64,000 nucleotides of DNA from Taxawa tesnikishii (nom. ined.) (GCA_030247885.1 JAPDRO010000001.1:1798001-1862000), one strand, 5' to 3'. Shown: positions 11,709 through 24,247, counted from the stretch's first letter. Numbers and translations: made by a program. The notes: a model not told the origin generated them from the sequence alone.

Positions 11709-13589
11709 TCAAAAGATCTCTGAATCATCCTCCCAGCTTTTTTCCGCTCGTTCCACCTTCTTTTCGCGAAAAGTGTCATCTAGTCTTTCATCATCTGCCT
11801 CCTCATCCCCGTCCATGTGCCGGCTTAGACTTTTCTTGCTCGGGGAACCAGTCAACACCTCGTACAATGAGTCCTCCGTAACATCTCCGGTATCATCCCG
11901 CAGATCATCCTGCATGTCCTCCGCGCCAGTGTTTACAACATCTTCGTGGCGAGGCCGACCATCGGGCCAGATCACAACCCAGCCTTTCTTCTTCGACGAT
12001 ATCAGAATGGCCGGTTTACGGCCCTCACTCGTGCTAGAATCGTGTCCGTTCTCCAGCAGTGGGTGCACGGGGTTATTGCTGGTACCTATCCACTCCGCCC
12101 ACACTCTAGTCGCGCCTCCGTCGACACTCGCAAATCTATCCTCCAGAACCATGGGCGGCGCGTCCGCATCCGCGGCCCAGGTATACACGACCCCTGTTTC
12201 AGCTACCAACAACAGCTGATTTTGGACGTGTGGCGAGAACGAAAGACTGCGGACAGCCGCGTACTGGCTCAGCAGCGTATGCATCACCTGTCCATCCGTA
12301 TTGAAACCGAAAACGGAGATGGAGGTGGGAGTAGCTGGGTCCAGCAGCGCGAGGTATCGACCGTTGGCGCTGAGAGCCAATTGACGCTCCGTGGGACGAG
12401 AGTTGGGTCGATTGCTAGAAATGGCGTGTGTTAGGGGAGTGGAGTTGGTAGCGAAGGACGATGTTGGAAGACATAATTGCGTTTGTTATTTGCGGAAATT
12501 GTTTCTTGCCAGCCTTGTACCGGTAATTCGGTGAGGGAGAAAGTTCTTTGCAGTGAGAAGGTTCGAGTGGTGAGGACGGAGACGCTGGATCCGGAGATGA
12601 GGAAAAGGTTGGTATGAGACCAGGCTAAGCACCTCGGACCCCTTGACTGAGCGGCAGTATCTGGGACATCGGAAAACGAGGGGAAGCGAGTTTAGTTGAA
12701 GATTGAGGATACGAGCGGAAAGGATGTCCTCCTGCAGTGTAGGTGTAGGCTGCTGGAGTGTAAAGCTGCGACTCGAGGATGACGAGCCATCGACCGCACG
12801 GGGACCAGGAAAGCGATTGCGCATTTGTGCTTGGCAAAACTAATGAAACGAGCGGGGTGTGTAAGGGCGAGACGTAGATGGACAGGACATCTTGGGCACC
12901 TTGCCGAGAGAGCATGGCGAGGGCTGGACAACGTCTCGTGATCAGTACAAGACTGACATGCCCCGTATACGCTCATTCGAATTCGCGCTCCAATTCAAGA
13001 ACAGCGCCTGACAACGGATAGCGAAACGAATCGAAGAGCACGTACCTTGTCCACCACTGTCCGTCCTTCCGATCCCCCACGCACCTCTCACTTCGCTTTT
13101 CCCGACGCCTTTCAAGTCTCCGAGTTCAGACCCTTTGCCTGTCGCCAAGTCCCAGATCGCAACCCGGCCGAACTCCCATACTACCATGGCCTGCGGGCTG
13201 CCGCCTGCTCCATCCAGGATCTCCGCATCAACAATGCGCCCAAGACCAGCAGATCCGTTATCGATGCGAACCTTCCCAGCAGCGTTGCCAATGGTGAAGA
13301 CCAGCACGACTTGCGGATGCACGAGCAAGATCCTTTGTGAATCATGGGACCAGTGCACCACGAACGAGTCTGCTTTTGCAGAATCGGTATCGAGAGGGAA
13401 TGTGTATGTTGTGGTGAGAGAGGTTGGATTCTGGATGTGCAGGTGGTCAAGACTCAGGGAGGCAATGTAGCAGCCATCCGGTGAGAATGCAGCGTATGTA
13501 CTGGCTGTGAGTGAGGTTAGTTCTTTCCCTTTCTCTTTGTCAATTTTGTCTTTCCTCGAATGGATTCGTCTCATGCATCCCCCTTTCAC
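11709..13589 (-). CDS. WD-repeat protein, WRAP73/WDR8-like (start uncertain, one frame break)
   Basis: This is a WD40 protein resembling WRAP73 (Wdr8), which in other fungi and animals acts at the spindle pole or centrosome. Successive blade-like segments are visible: AAFSPDGCYIASLSLDHL, SWSPCGRWLVILES, CLAWSHTNLFLISGSSVSV and LALSANGRYLALLD. The C-terminal tail is acidic. An intron at 12924-13045 joins GGQ to ALAMLSRQG. A second intron ends at 12415; its best-phased donor is a GC (GCAAGA) about 95 bp earlier, so a GC-AG intron is likely. Near 12650 the frame changes at a GGGG run in a way that fits one missing base. The N-terminus is unclear: the frame is open to 13589, but a splice acceptor-like CTCACAG near 13510 may mark a further upstream exon. 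Confidence 0.72.
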
Positions 13590-14462
13590 CTCGTCTCAAA
13601 AAGGAAAGTGCTAGCTCCACGAGTGTGATCTTGTCATCTCCACTAGACGATAGAGGAAGGTTTAGGAGACGGTGACACGTCCATCGAGTACGAGAGTTGG
13701 AATGAGGGGAGCGGACAGTAGGTATACAGAGACATACGGAATCAAGGAGACGGCACGATGGCTTGTTGAAACACAGTGCGATACTACCTACATTCAAATA
13801 TCGGTGAAATCTCCATTGCACCGTATACAAGCTGTTCTGACTTGGTGGTTTACTTCCGCATGTTGTCGCTATTGAGACTGATGGGCACGCTCTTGATCTG
13901 CTTGGAGATGTAAACATGGGAGCGGCGAGGCGCGAATCCACGTCCTAGCACTTTTGGCAACGAGACGAAAGCCACTTAGCCAATAAGCATGCCAAGGTGC
14001 CATATCATCCATCGACGCCAGCCTCATCTGCCGTGTCATTACATGTATTTAAGATTAATCGTTTCACTGTCCCTGCAATTGTATGGTCAGGACACTGGAT
14101 CGGCGGCAACGCAAAAATATGGCGCCATGCAAGTTATTGCCACCAAAATGCTCCCTAGGCTGTCGCACAGTGCCCGGCACCCCGGCTCTTCGCCCAATGC
14201 TTGGTTTCCTGGAGCAGCCACCTACAGCGACGATGTGGTAGATCTTCCACTCATCCCTTCTTAAGCGATAACGCTACCCTGACTGGGCGAGAAAAGCTTC
14301 CGGAGCTTATCTGCTTACATGTCTAGCATGATGCAGCCTAATTGCCGGGATCGAGACCCTCTGGTAGGGGAGTTTTTCATCATTACGTTGTTTTATAAGC
14401 TGGCCTTCGTCCGCCTCGTCTTGCGGTTGCTATTCCCTAAGTCGGCCGCCAATACTCTCAAA
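13590..14462. other. Intergenic, divergent promoters
   Basis: This is the region between the WD protein, read leftward, and the YAT permease, read rightward. It may contain the missing first exon of the WD gene at its left end. An in-frame upstream ATG of the permease at 14319 is present but would add 48 residues of unlikely composition. Nothing else stands out. Confidence 0.5.
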
Positions 14463-16426
14463 ATGGAGCTCAACACGGCGCCCAAAGGTGACAGAAGGGT
14501 CGCCTCGATCCAAGAGAAGCGCTCGACTGAGCATGATGTTCAAGAAGGTCATGTTGTTGACAACGCCGACCAATTGCAACGCCATCTGGGTAATCGTCAG
14601 ATCCAGCTTATTGCCGTTGGAGGCTCAATCGGCACTGCACTCTTCGTCAGTATCGGCGGTGGCTTAACTTCTGGCGGACCTGGAAGTCTGTTCATCGCAT
14701 ATGCCATATATTGCTCTCTTTTGGCGACCGTCAACAACTCGATGGCCGAGATGGCGGTATACATGCCAGTATCTGGCAGCTTCATAAGAATGGCTGGAAA
14801 ATGGGTTGATGAATCGTGAGTGTCACTCAGCATCGGGACCACGGGCAGTTCGCCCATTACCGATCATCTCTGACAAGGCCATTCAGATTTGGATTCATGG
14901 CAGGTTGGAATTTCTTCCTCTATGAAGCGACCCTGATTCCGTTCGAGATCTCAGCTCTAAACTTGGTCCTCACGTTTTGGTCTGATCATATTCCTGTCGC
15001 TGCCATCTGCTGCGCGTGTATCTTGTTATATGCGTAAGACATAGTTATGCTCGACTGCAGACAACTACTGATCAGGACACAGGGTCCTCAATATCTTTGC
15101 GGTCAAGTACTATGGAGAGGCTGAGTTCTGGCTGTCCACCGGCAAGGTCTTGCTGTTTTTGATTGTATTCTGCTTTACGTTTATCACCATGGTTGGGGGC
15201 AACCCGCAACACGACGCTTTCGGTAAGAACTTCCGCTGAGGCGTTGATACCGACGTTCCACCCCTCAAGATCAGAACAATTCGTCCCCGTCGATTACTTC
15301 GTTTGCTGTAGCTGACGTTTTTCATAGGCTTCCGCACTTGGAACAACCCTGGGGCCTTCGCGGAAAGCATCACAACAGGTGCATTAGGCAGGTTCGAAGG
15401 CTTTTTAGGTGCTCTTTGGTCGGCAGCCTTTACTATTGTCGGGCCAGAATACCTAGCTATGGCGGCAGGTGAAACTGAGCGACCACGAACCTATCTCAAG
15501 AATGCCTATAAGACCATATACTGGCGCTTCGCATTCTTTTTCATCGGTATGGGAACGCCAAAGAAAAAAAGAAGCAGTAGAAGCTGAGCGGTACTAACCC
15601 GAACTTAGGCGGGGCCCTTGCCGTGGGCATCATCCTCCCATACAACGACCCGACCTTGTTGAACGCCGGAGCCGGGACTGCTGCAGCGTCGCCATACGTC
15701 ATTGCTATGAACAACATGGGCATTGATGTCCTCCCACATATCGTCAATGCGCTCTTGGTCACTAGCATCTTTTCTGCAGGCAACGCATACGTCTACTGTG
15801 CGATGCGTTCGCTGTACGGACTTGCGTTAGAAGGCCAAGCGCCCTCTTTCCTCAAGAAGTGTACAAAGAGCGGAATCCCGGTCTACTGCTTTGCCGTTAC
15901 CATGATCTTTCCGTTCCTCTCTCTGTTACAGGTCTCGAACAATACTGCTCAAGTCGTCACCTGGCTTGCCAACCTTACCGAAGCCGCTCAATTGATCGAT
16001 TATATCATCATGAGCGTGACTTACCTGTTTTTCTACCGTGCCCTCAAGGCGCAAGGCTTCGATCGGAGAACCCTCCCTTACCGTGGGTGGTTCCAACCAT
16101 ATTGTGGCTGGATCGGCACCGTCGGTATGATAGTCGTTGTTGGTTGTTACGGCTATACCACATTCTTGCCAGGCTACTGGGATGTTGGCACGTTCTTCTC
16201 CTACTACACTATGGTTTTCGTCGCCATAGTCACGTACTTGGGCTGGAAGCTGCTTAAGCGCACAAAGGTCGTCAAGCCTGCAGAAGCTGACCTGATATGG
16301 GACAAGCCGGTCATCGACCTTTATGAGAGTTTGTTGGAAAACAATCCGCCCGGGTTTTGGGCCGAGATCAGGCAGATGATTGGATTGGGGAAGAAGCGTA
16401 CAAATGTCCTTCCTAACGACTCTTGA
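14463..16426 (+). CDS. Amino-acid permease, YAT family
   Basis: This is a plasma-membrane amino-acid/proton symporter of the fungal YAT family, 558 residues with about 12 membrane segments. The first segment carries the family motif (QIQLIAVGGSIGTALFVSIG), and the middle has IVGPEYLAMAAGETERPRTY, the conserved loop between segments 5 and 6. The C-terminal cytosolic tail includes KPAEADLIWDKP, as in other YAT proteins. Four introns (14816-14886, 15034-15082, 15223-15327, 15547-15608) restore one frame that divides by three with no break. I chose the ATG at 14463 because the upstream in-frame ATG gives an atypical hydrophobic leader. The substrate cannot be assigned. It is a distant paralogue of the permease at 41889-43623. 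Confidence 0.92.
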
Positions 16427-16499
16427 GTGGAAGTTTCCCGGTCAAAGGTTGCTACAATACACCCACTCGTTTTCCAAAAGCACGCCTCCGGCAGGATAT

Positions 16500-17243
16500 C
16501 CGCTTGCTCCTCCCTCCGATGAGAAGACTGCTATGGGTGCCAACCGATCCGGCTTATCATCCTACAACTGCGATTCGGTCAATTGCAGCTACGGCCGCTT
16601 TGGATGGTATTTTCAAGATATTGGATTGAGACGGCGGTGTAGTTCTGGAAAACTTCGCGGCAAAAGTACTAGAAGCGATCCGGAAAGAAACTGCTGGAAC
16701 TTCATTCGCTTGTTGCAGAAATCTGCAACGGGATACTCTACCTCACCAGACACCACCCTTACAGGCTACGAGGTTCTCAGCATCACTGATGACTCTGCAA
16801 TAGAGACGACAACGCAGGCATGGTTCCTGGGGAGGTTTTGCTGTCTTGCGAAATATCTTTGCAGACTAAGACATCATGACGGGGGACGGTAAGACGCCTT
16901 CTGGCCTCTTCGTCACTGCGGCAGAAGTTTATCACTGCGTTGCGCTTTTGCAGGTCCATCGAGCGTTCCCAGGGTCTTCTTGCTAGGCGGTTTCGTGGCA
17001 GCAATCTTGGTGAGAGAGGATCGGAGCGCCTCTCGTATCAGACTCGACGGGAACCTGTGCGCCTCCTGGCCTATCTTTGGTAACGGGCTTCACCACCGCC
17101 TTGTGTTTGAACAGGGGTATTGGTTGGGGTGTGAGCAGCAGGCATAATGGGCAAAGGCTTGATTGTCAATAGCTCAGAGGATACTGCGTACGCGTTCCCG
17201 ATACACGCGCCGTGGAGGTTCACGTATCAGAGCCTGCGGTGAG
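16500..17243 (+). pseudogene. Relic of an unrecognised protein gene
   Basis: Coherent protein-like stretches follow one another on the plus strand: PAYHPTTAIRSIAATAALDG, then LTGYEVLSITDDSAIETT, then IMTGDGKTPSGLFVTAAEVY, then VFLLGGFVAAILVRED, ending GLIVNSSEDTAYAFPIHAPW near 17240. They are separated by in-frame stops (after KILD and after IFAD) and by frame changes. Unlike the other broken genes in this window, the stops are not explained by single missing bases, so I think this gene really has decayed. I do not recognise the family, and I cannot place its original start. The order and spacing of the pieces suggest one former gene of about 250 residues or more. Confidence 0.4.
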
Positions 17244-17758
17244 TTTCTTATAGAGATCGGTAGCTGAGCAAGTTGTAATCGACCCATTGATGAGGGACAA
17301 GCTGGACAGACAATGCCGAATCGAGGTGTTGAAGGGTCTAGAAGACCGACCTGGGCAATGAAACCCCGCTTGTTGGAACAGTCCTGTCGTAACATGACCT
17401 CGAATAAGAGGTTTGCATATAGGGTCATCGTGTTCGTAAGCGCCCAACAGCGGCTTGCAAGTGGACAACAAGTCTACTTCGGTGCAGGAGTAACATGAGT
17501 GGAAGGCGTTGAGGCCAATAGTAATTGACAATCAGACAGACAAACTTATGGGTAGATTCTCGCTTGCAAAAGAATGCGGATTGAGAGCGCATTGACCTAT
17601 GACCTGTGAGCTTCGCTCGGTTTTACCATCGAGAGCCGCGTGAGTCTGTATATTACAACCGCTCCCGCCTACAACTGACGGCGAGGCACTATAACAGTAT
17701 ACAACGATTTTGACACCGTCGCGCTGTAGCTGCCGTAGTCGCACACTCATCCGACACC
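17244..17758. other. Intergenic, promoter of the G-patch gene
   Basis: This is a gene-free stretch of about 500 bp holding the promoter and leader of the downstream splicing factor. No motif stands out and no convincing open frame is present. Confidence 0.5.
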
Positions 17759-19996
17759 ATGGAGCGACCGTCGTTCAAGCGCAAGGGCGACTTCTCGTCC
17801 GATGCTAGTCGCAAGGCGCCCAAACTGACGGATACTCCAAAAGGCGGCAAGATGACATTCGCGCAGAAGATGATGGCGAAAATGGGCTACAAGGAAGGTC
17901 AGGGTTTGGGTAAAGAGGGCGAGGGTATCGTGAACCCAATCGAAGTCAAGTTGCGACCGCAGGGCGCCGGTGTTGGTGCCGTCAGGGAGAAGACCGAGCA
18001 GTACAAGCAGGAGCAGCGACGGGCGGCAGCGGCGCGCGGCGAAGAGTATGAGGACTCATCCGAAGAGGAGAGGAAGGCTAGGAAGAAGAGGAAGGAAGCC
18101 GCCAGGGCGGGGACGGGCAGTGGGACGAGCACGCCGGGAGGGACAAGGAGGCCGAAGACGAAATACAGGACGGTTGAGGATGTGCAGGCGGCGGCGCCTG
18201 GACTGGAGTTGCCCAAGGCCATGCTCAGCTCTATCGTGGACGCGACAGGATCGGCTACGAAGATGCTCACCAGCACCGCTGGACTCATGACACCAACGGG
18301 CATATCGTCCGAGACCGAGGCCGACAAGGTCAAGAAGAGGGAGAGACTGGAGCTGGAGGCGTTCATCGAGGCATGGCATGGTCTGCAGGAGAGGAAGATT
18401 TATATTGAAGAGCATGAGGGCCAGATACAGCTCGAGCTCAATCAACAGGAAGACGAGATTCAAAAATTGCAGAACATGGTGGAGGCTGTTGAGGCGTTAA
18501 CGGTATCGGATGTGACGACCTATGGCAACTCGGCAGCGGAAACCGATCAGTGGGAGCAAGTCACACTCCGTTTGGAGAGCATACAAGAAAGGTTTAAATA
18601 CGACATCGAAGGCTTTGGGCTCTCTGAAGCCGCTGTGGCAGCACTCCACCCGCTCTTCAAGCGTGCCATGGACGAATGGGATCTGTTGGAGAACCCGGAA
18701 TTTCTGGTCAGTTATTTGCAACGCTTAAGAGCTATTCTCGGTATGGGCAGGCAAGACGAACTCAGCACTGTAAACGGGGTAGATCTGGGCCAAAGAACCT
18801 ACAGGCGGCAGAAAACAACTTCTCCCTACGAGACGATGATGTACACCATCTGGTTACCGAAGCTGCGATCCACAGTCACGCATTGGGATGTCCACGATCC
18901 CGATCCACTCATCCAAGTCGTCAAAGCATGGCGTCCACTGCTTCCAGCATTCGTGCTGAACAACCTGATTGATCAACTCATCGTGCAAAAACTCTCCTCA
19001 GCCATTCAATCTTGGAACCCGCGCACGATCGGCAAGCATCGCCACCGACATCGCACATCGACCAAGAAAAGTGAAGAAGCCACGCTACCACACATCTGGC
19101 TGTTCCCCTGGCTTCCGTACATGCCACCCTACCACCTCGATCCGAAGTCGTCAACCGGCCTGCTCTCAGACGTCAAACGCAAATTCCGCGTCGCGCTTGA
19201 CACGTGGGATCTTAGTCTTGGCGTGCTCCCGGGACTCGTCGAGTGGCGCGCCGTCCTCCGCTCCGAGCTCGAGCACGCTATGATCCGGCACCTGCTTCCC
19301 CGTCTGGCCGCACACCTCTCCGCCAACTTCGAGATCGACCCCGCGGACCAAGACCTCAGCCCCTCGAACACGTTCTCGCGTGGCGGGACTTCTTCAAAAC
19401 GGAGGTGTTGGCGCGTCTCCTAATCGCAGAATTCTTCCCCAAATGGCTCGCCGTATTGCACCTCTGGCTCAGTAGTGCCGAAGCCAACTTCGAAGAAATA
19501 GGCCAGTGGTTCAGCTGGTGGAAAACTCAGCTCCCCGAAAACGTCAACAACATCGCCGACGTCAACAAGGAGTGGGAGAAGGGTCTGGAAATGATCAACC
19601 TCGCGCTCGACATCCGCGAGCGCGGCGGGGAGATGTCCGAGCTTCCCCGCCTGTTGCCGGGCCCGCGAGGCCCATCGCGAAGGACCCCGTGACCAAGAGA
19701 CTGTTCAATGAGACGGTGTCTGACACGCCGAGGAAGAAGGATCCCGAGGAAACGAGCTTCAAGGATGTCGTCGAGGCCTGGTGCGCGGATGAGGATCTCA
19801 CGCTTGTGCCCTTGCGAGAAGCGCATCCCGCGACTGGTCTACCACTTTTAGGATCACGGCCAGCGCGACGGGAAGGGGAGGCGTGATCGTATATTTCAAG
19901 GGTGACATCGTCTGGGCGCAGAAGAAGGGCGAGAAGGGTAGTTTTGAGCCCGTCGGACTGGAGGAAGGACTAGTGAGGAGGGCGGAGGGCAAATAA
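17759..19996 (+). CDS. G-patch splicing factor, TFIP11/Ntr1-like (three frame breaks)
   Basis: This is a nuclear protein of the TFIP11 (tuftelin-interacting protein 11) family. In yeast the relative Ntr1/Spp382 activates the Prp43 helicase for spliceosome disassembly. The G-patch lies at residues 31-75 (FAQKMMAKMGYKEGQGLGKE), followed by a charged low-complexity region and the long helical GC-binding-factor-like domain (SYLQRLRAILGMGR, TIWLPKLRSTVTHWD, ALDTWDLSLGVLPGLVEWR). There are no introns. The frame changes three times, at a CCCC run near 19363, a GGGCCC stretch near 19660 and a TTTT run near 19846. Each time, one extra base would continue the family sequence (EHVLAWRDFF; AKDPVTKRLFNE; FRITASATGRGG). 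With those three bases the protein has about 746 residues. A gene of this importance is unlikely to be dead, so undercalled bases are the better explanation. Confidence 0.9.
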
Positions 19997-20587
19997 GGAG
20001 CGCCACAATCTGAAAATGGGATGGTGTGTTCACCGCCCGAGTCGGTTACAGAACGTCTACGGGAGAGAGAGGAGCGGCGGGATTGGATATTGGTGAGCCT
20101 CCCCATAATGGACTGGTTGCGGATGGGTAGACTTTTCCTCCTAGCGATTTCGCTAATTTGATGCAATGGAAACGAGGGAGAGTTAGGACGGATTTCTACG
20201 GTTTACAAACCCTTTCGACATGCCATATCAACGTCTCCGACTTCGCCCAGTCAGCCCGTCACTTCTTTGTCGCTGCGGATCCTGTTCTCGGTCTCGGTGT
20301 AACCTGTCAGTCGCCGCTCAAGAAAGTGAACCAGAGAAGTTGGCACGAAAGTTTGATCATGTTGGAATCTCTAATACATTTATCTTGGGCGCATCACAAG
20401 GGATCCCTCAATACGTAGCACGGCTCATTTCCATGCCTTCCTTTGACGCCTTGAAAATACAAATTCCCCAAGTGGCACCCGTTGGGTATCTGCCGGTGGG
20501 TAGAACCCAAGCATCCGGCAGGACTATGAGGCGTCAGGTGATATCGTGAACCCCATGCACTTGGTCCCATCTCGCGCGGGTGGAGCG
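19997..20587. other. Intergenic between convergent genes
   Basis: This is shared 3' flanking sequence of the G-patch gene (rightward) and coatomer epsilon (leftward). No protein-like open frame or RNA gene was recognised. Confidence 0.5.
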
Positions 20588-21653
20588 CTAAGGTTCAAAC
20601 TTGGGGTTGTACTTGGCACAAGCGGCCTCAAAGGCCTCTCTCTTCGCCGCCAAATCATCCATCAAAGCGTGACCCTTGCTCTGAAGTTTCTCCTTTGCGT
20701 CCTGCGCCTCCTTCTCCCTGCCCAGAATCGTATTTAACACGAGCAGATTAGCGAGCGCGTCCGTGTTCTCCGACTCGGCCTCGATGGCCTGCTGCAGCGC
20801 CGCCTCGGCCTCCTGCAGGCGTCCGAGATGCAGTTCCGAGACGGCCTGCGCGATCAGGGAAGAGGTGGAGGAGGACGAGGGGGACTGTGCGAGCTCTTCG
20901 AAGACGTAGAAGGCTTGCTGGTATTTGTCACCGCCTTGCCGCAGTCCGATCCAGGATTCGGCGAGGTTCACGAGGAGGGCATCTTGTGCGAAGGAACGGG
21001 CGGATTTGGCGGCCGAGACGGCGAGGTCGGTGCGGTTTTGGCCGAGGTGGATCTGGATGATCAGAGCGACGCTGTGAGTGGAGTTGGTGTCAGCAAGGTG
21101 CAATTCTGGAAGCGTAACCGCGAAGGGAGTACGGAGGGAGGGTATGATGGAGGGACAAGGTGTAATTGTTCGCAATGTAGTAACATGAGTGACCATAGAG
21201 CAGAAGAGAGAGGGGGTGGGGGTAGGAGTAACACATACGCATCCAGACTCCCCTGATGCCTGTTCAGGAGTGAAAGAGCCTCGTCCGCCTTGCCAGCAGC
21301 CGCGAGCACGCTCCCAGCAAGCAACTGCACGCTCAGATTGTCTCCTTGCTCCCCGCTAACCTTTCCGCCTCAGCGACCGCATCTTCGTCCTCTCCGTTGC
21401 TCTTGCCATAGTTTGCAAATACTCTGACAGCGGCCAAATCGGGCGTGTTGGTTGCGTTGCTAGGAGAGATCGAAGAAAGGACTTGGTCGTATTGTCCTAG
21501 TGCACATTGGGCGCGTGCCTTGAGAACACGAACTGCGAGTGAATTGGATGAGGAGAATGCCGAGGTGTCGAAGTCGACCACGGATTGGTATTGGCCTTGG
21601 TGGAGAGCTGTGTGGATGTTTACGAGCTCGCCTTCTGCTGAGTAGGGATCCAT
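20588..21653 (-). CDS. SEC28: Coatomer subunit epsilon (one frame break)
   Basis: This is epsilon-COP, a helical TPR-like subunit that stabilises alpha-COP in the COPI coat for Golgi-to-ER transport. The N-terminus MDPYSAEGELVNIHTALHQG and the helical repeats (SWIGLRQGGDKYQQAFYVFE; AQAVSELHLGRLQEAEAALQ) are diagnostic. The C-terminus ends KYNPKFEP. One intron, 21072-21238, joins GSLDA to VALIIQ. The frame breaks at a CCCC run at 21351-21354 (GGGG on the coding strand). A single extra G would connect ERLAG to EQGDNLSVQLLAG and give about 299 residues, the usual family length. The gene is normally intact in fungi, so I treat the break as a base-calling loss. Confidence 0.92.
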
Positions 21654-22407
21654 TGTAGAGAGGGGTGCGGCGTGCTATTCAAGGTGATGGTGAGTGAGGG
21701 TCCGCAAATCCTTGAGATCAGTTGGAGGTTGACCAGGATTTCCTTGGAGGTTTTGAATGCGACAAAGGAAGAGTTGCTGGTTCAACAGGGGTGGAAAGTA
21801 GTCAAGTTGTATGCATGTATGCATCTCTTGGGGAACAACAGCTGGCGCCGCAAACTCGCGCCAAGCGTTCCTCACCTGGCAATACACCTCTCCTTGCAAC
21901 TAAATACATGAACTACAATCAGTTGAATGATCATCGAGTGGAAAGAATATGTAGAGCTGAGGAAGTGCTACTTAATGATGTATGCATCGCCATATGAAAC
22001 CTATGCTACCCTTCGTAGCATTTTTACGAAGGTAATGCATGATTCTGCGGTGCTACATTTTGTTGCTCTAACCCTTACAAGCTACTGTCAAACAGTTCAA
22101 TCACCAACGATTGGAGTGGAGGGGTACAGCTATTGTAAATCACTCACTCATCATAGCTAGTAGGAAGCGCTGTTCATCAGACGTGTTATTCACATTGACT
22201 GTACCCAATCATCTATTCGCATTGCTCGCACATGCATCCTCGCCTTTTCCTATACCAACCCATCTCCCCTCTCAGATACCCAGGAACGCCGCATACTTCG
22301 CAGAGATACAAAATCATAAATCACCACAGAAGCCGCCTTCCACGAACTCCGTACCTCTTCCTGACCTACCTTTCCCAATCCACATCCAGCCCATAGCCAA
22401 GCAGACT
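21654..22407. other. Intergenic, AT-richer stretch
   Basis: This is the coatomer epsilon promoter and the 3' flank of the coiled-coil membrane protein. From about 21900 to 22150 the sequence is noticeably AT-richer than its surroundings. No gene-like feature was found. Confidence 0.5.
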
Positions 22408-24247
22408 TCAGCGCCCTTCGATACCATGACCCTCACCGCCCACTATGTGCGTTCTCCTAGGATTTGCCGCCTCGTGTATTCTCTCGCCTAGCCTGCCCTT
22501 CTGCTGTTCTCTCGTGGCTTGGAGCGTTACGTAAATGCCCTCCAGCCCCCTGATCTGTTCCTCCACGGTCAACGTGCTCGAGTCATTGGCTCTGACGAGC
22601 GGGCTCACGAGCTTTTTCCTCAGTACTTCCAGGTCGCTCCTGACACGCATCAAGTGACTATTGTGCTCCACAAGCACATGCTTGTTTGACACCGTCTGCT
22701 CCCGCAGTGAGGCTAAGAGCTGCTTGTTCTTCTCGAATTTTCGGCGGGCGTTCTGGTTGCCACCGACCAGCCGTGTCCAGAGCGAAGACAGGAGTTCGTC
22801 TTCCTCACGCTCTTGCTTGTCGGTCTCGCGGATCACGGTGCGTTGCAGGTTCAGGAATTGGCGGTCTATGATCTCGAAGTGGTTGAAGAGCGCCTGCGAC
22901 GCGCTGAGCTCGGTGCTGATAGCTGCCTCGACCTCGCCGAGAAAGTCCATGAAGGTGCGCTCCAGCGTGGAACGGGTGATTTGCGACGCAGTTTGCCCGA
23001 AAACATCGGAAAGGATCCGGCCCAAGGTCGTAGGTTGGCCGGTATGTCGATTTTCTAGGATTCCAACCCGTGACAACACGCAGTGGAGGTTGGAAAAGGC
23101 AGATGAGAGGCTTGAGTGCGGTGTCTTCTCTTTCAGACTGATGAGTTCTCGCTGCACCCACTCCATGACGTTGAGGATGCTATCCACATCGCCATCTACG
23201 CTGGCGAAAAACACTGTCAGATCAATGCCCAGCTGATTGAGCTCCTTGGCCAGTTCATTCAGCTCCCGTACAATGATCGGGCCGGAGGTCATGTTAGTGC
23301 TTCGCACACTTTCAGTGAGGTCCCAGACCGCGACGCCTGATTCCCCGAGCCGCATGACTTGGTCGTGACTCCTCTCACTGTAATACATGAGAGGTTCGAA
23401 AGACCTCGCTAGACCAGCAACTTTGATGAGATCGGGCGTGCGACCAATGACCGGGTCCTGGAAGAGTACACGAAGGAATGTCACGCTAAAGAGCGCGATA
23501 AGGATGGATACGATGGTGGTGTACCGGGACCTGGTCAGACTACGATAGGTCTTACGTACGTAGAGAACGGCGTCTTCGATCGGTTCCGTCCGATGTTGTA
23601 CGTCAGCGCGAACAGAGAATCGGATGTCTATCAAATTTATCAGCCTCCTCCAACATGACCAAGGAAAACAAAACGATGGGCGCGATGCCATACAGTTGTC
23701 TGGCCCCTGCCATGTCGTGCTATCACTCCCCTGATGCTCATTGCCTACGCCTTCGCCACCACCTGCTTGCGCGCCCGCCGTTGTTCGCACTTCCTCCGGT
23801 TCCGCGCTTGGGCTTGGACTTCGTCCCTTCTCCGGGCTACCTGGCAGTGGTATTCCAGAAGGATCATCATCTGCGTAGTAGCCGTCCTCCTCTTTATCAC
23901 CTGCGGGCTGCCCTCGCGACTCCGTAGGGGTGACACCAGGCCAAGTTGATGTTTGAACCAGCCGCTACCTGCTTTGCGCCAGGCTGGAGGCGACCACGAC
24001 CCGCGGTCTTCTGAGGCTTCCGAATAGTCTGATGCGGCTGCACTTCGATAGAGGTTCTGGCTTTGTCTCGAAGGGGAAACTCGGGCATGGAAGGCGAGAA
24101 CGCTCGCGCCTCGAAGTCCTCCATAGAGGCTGTGACAGACGGATGCGAATCGTAGAGCGATTGCTGATGTTTTCCATTCATGCCCGGCGGATTGTTTTCC
24201 TTATCCTCGTAGCGGGATGAGGCTCGCGAGAAGAGTGGTCTTGACAT
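22408..24247 (-). CDS. Single-pass membrane protein with coiled coil, unknown function
   Basis: I do not recognise a characterised family. The predicted protein has about 574 residues. It has a disordered N-terminus (MSRPLFSRASSRYEDKENN), an acidic Pro-rich segment (DDDPSGIPLPGSPEKGRSPS), one membrane segment (YTTIVSILIALFSVTFLRVL) and a long helical C-terminal half with coiled-coil character. Two introns are proposed. Intron 23920-23968 (49 nt) joins PGAKQ to SRGQPAGDK. Intron 23628-23693 (66 nt, stop-free and a multiple of three) has a GTATGG donor and GATAG acceptor; removing it turns an odd Trp/Cys-rich insert into a smooth QGPDNYIRFSVRADVQHR. Both choices keep the frame. The layout suggests an ER or nuclear-envelope protein, which is inference only. 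Confidence 0.7.
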
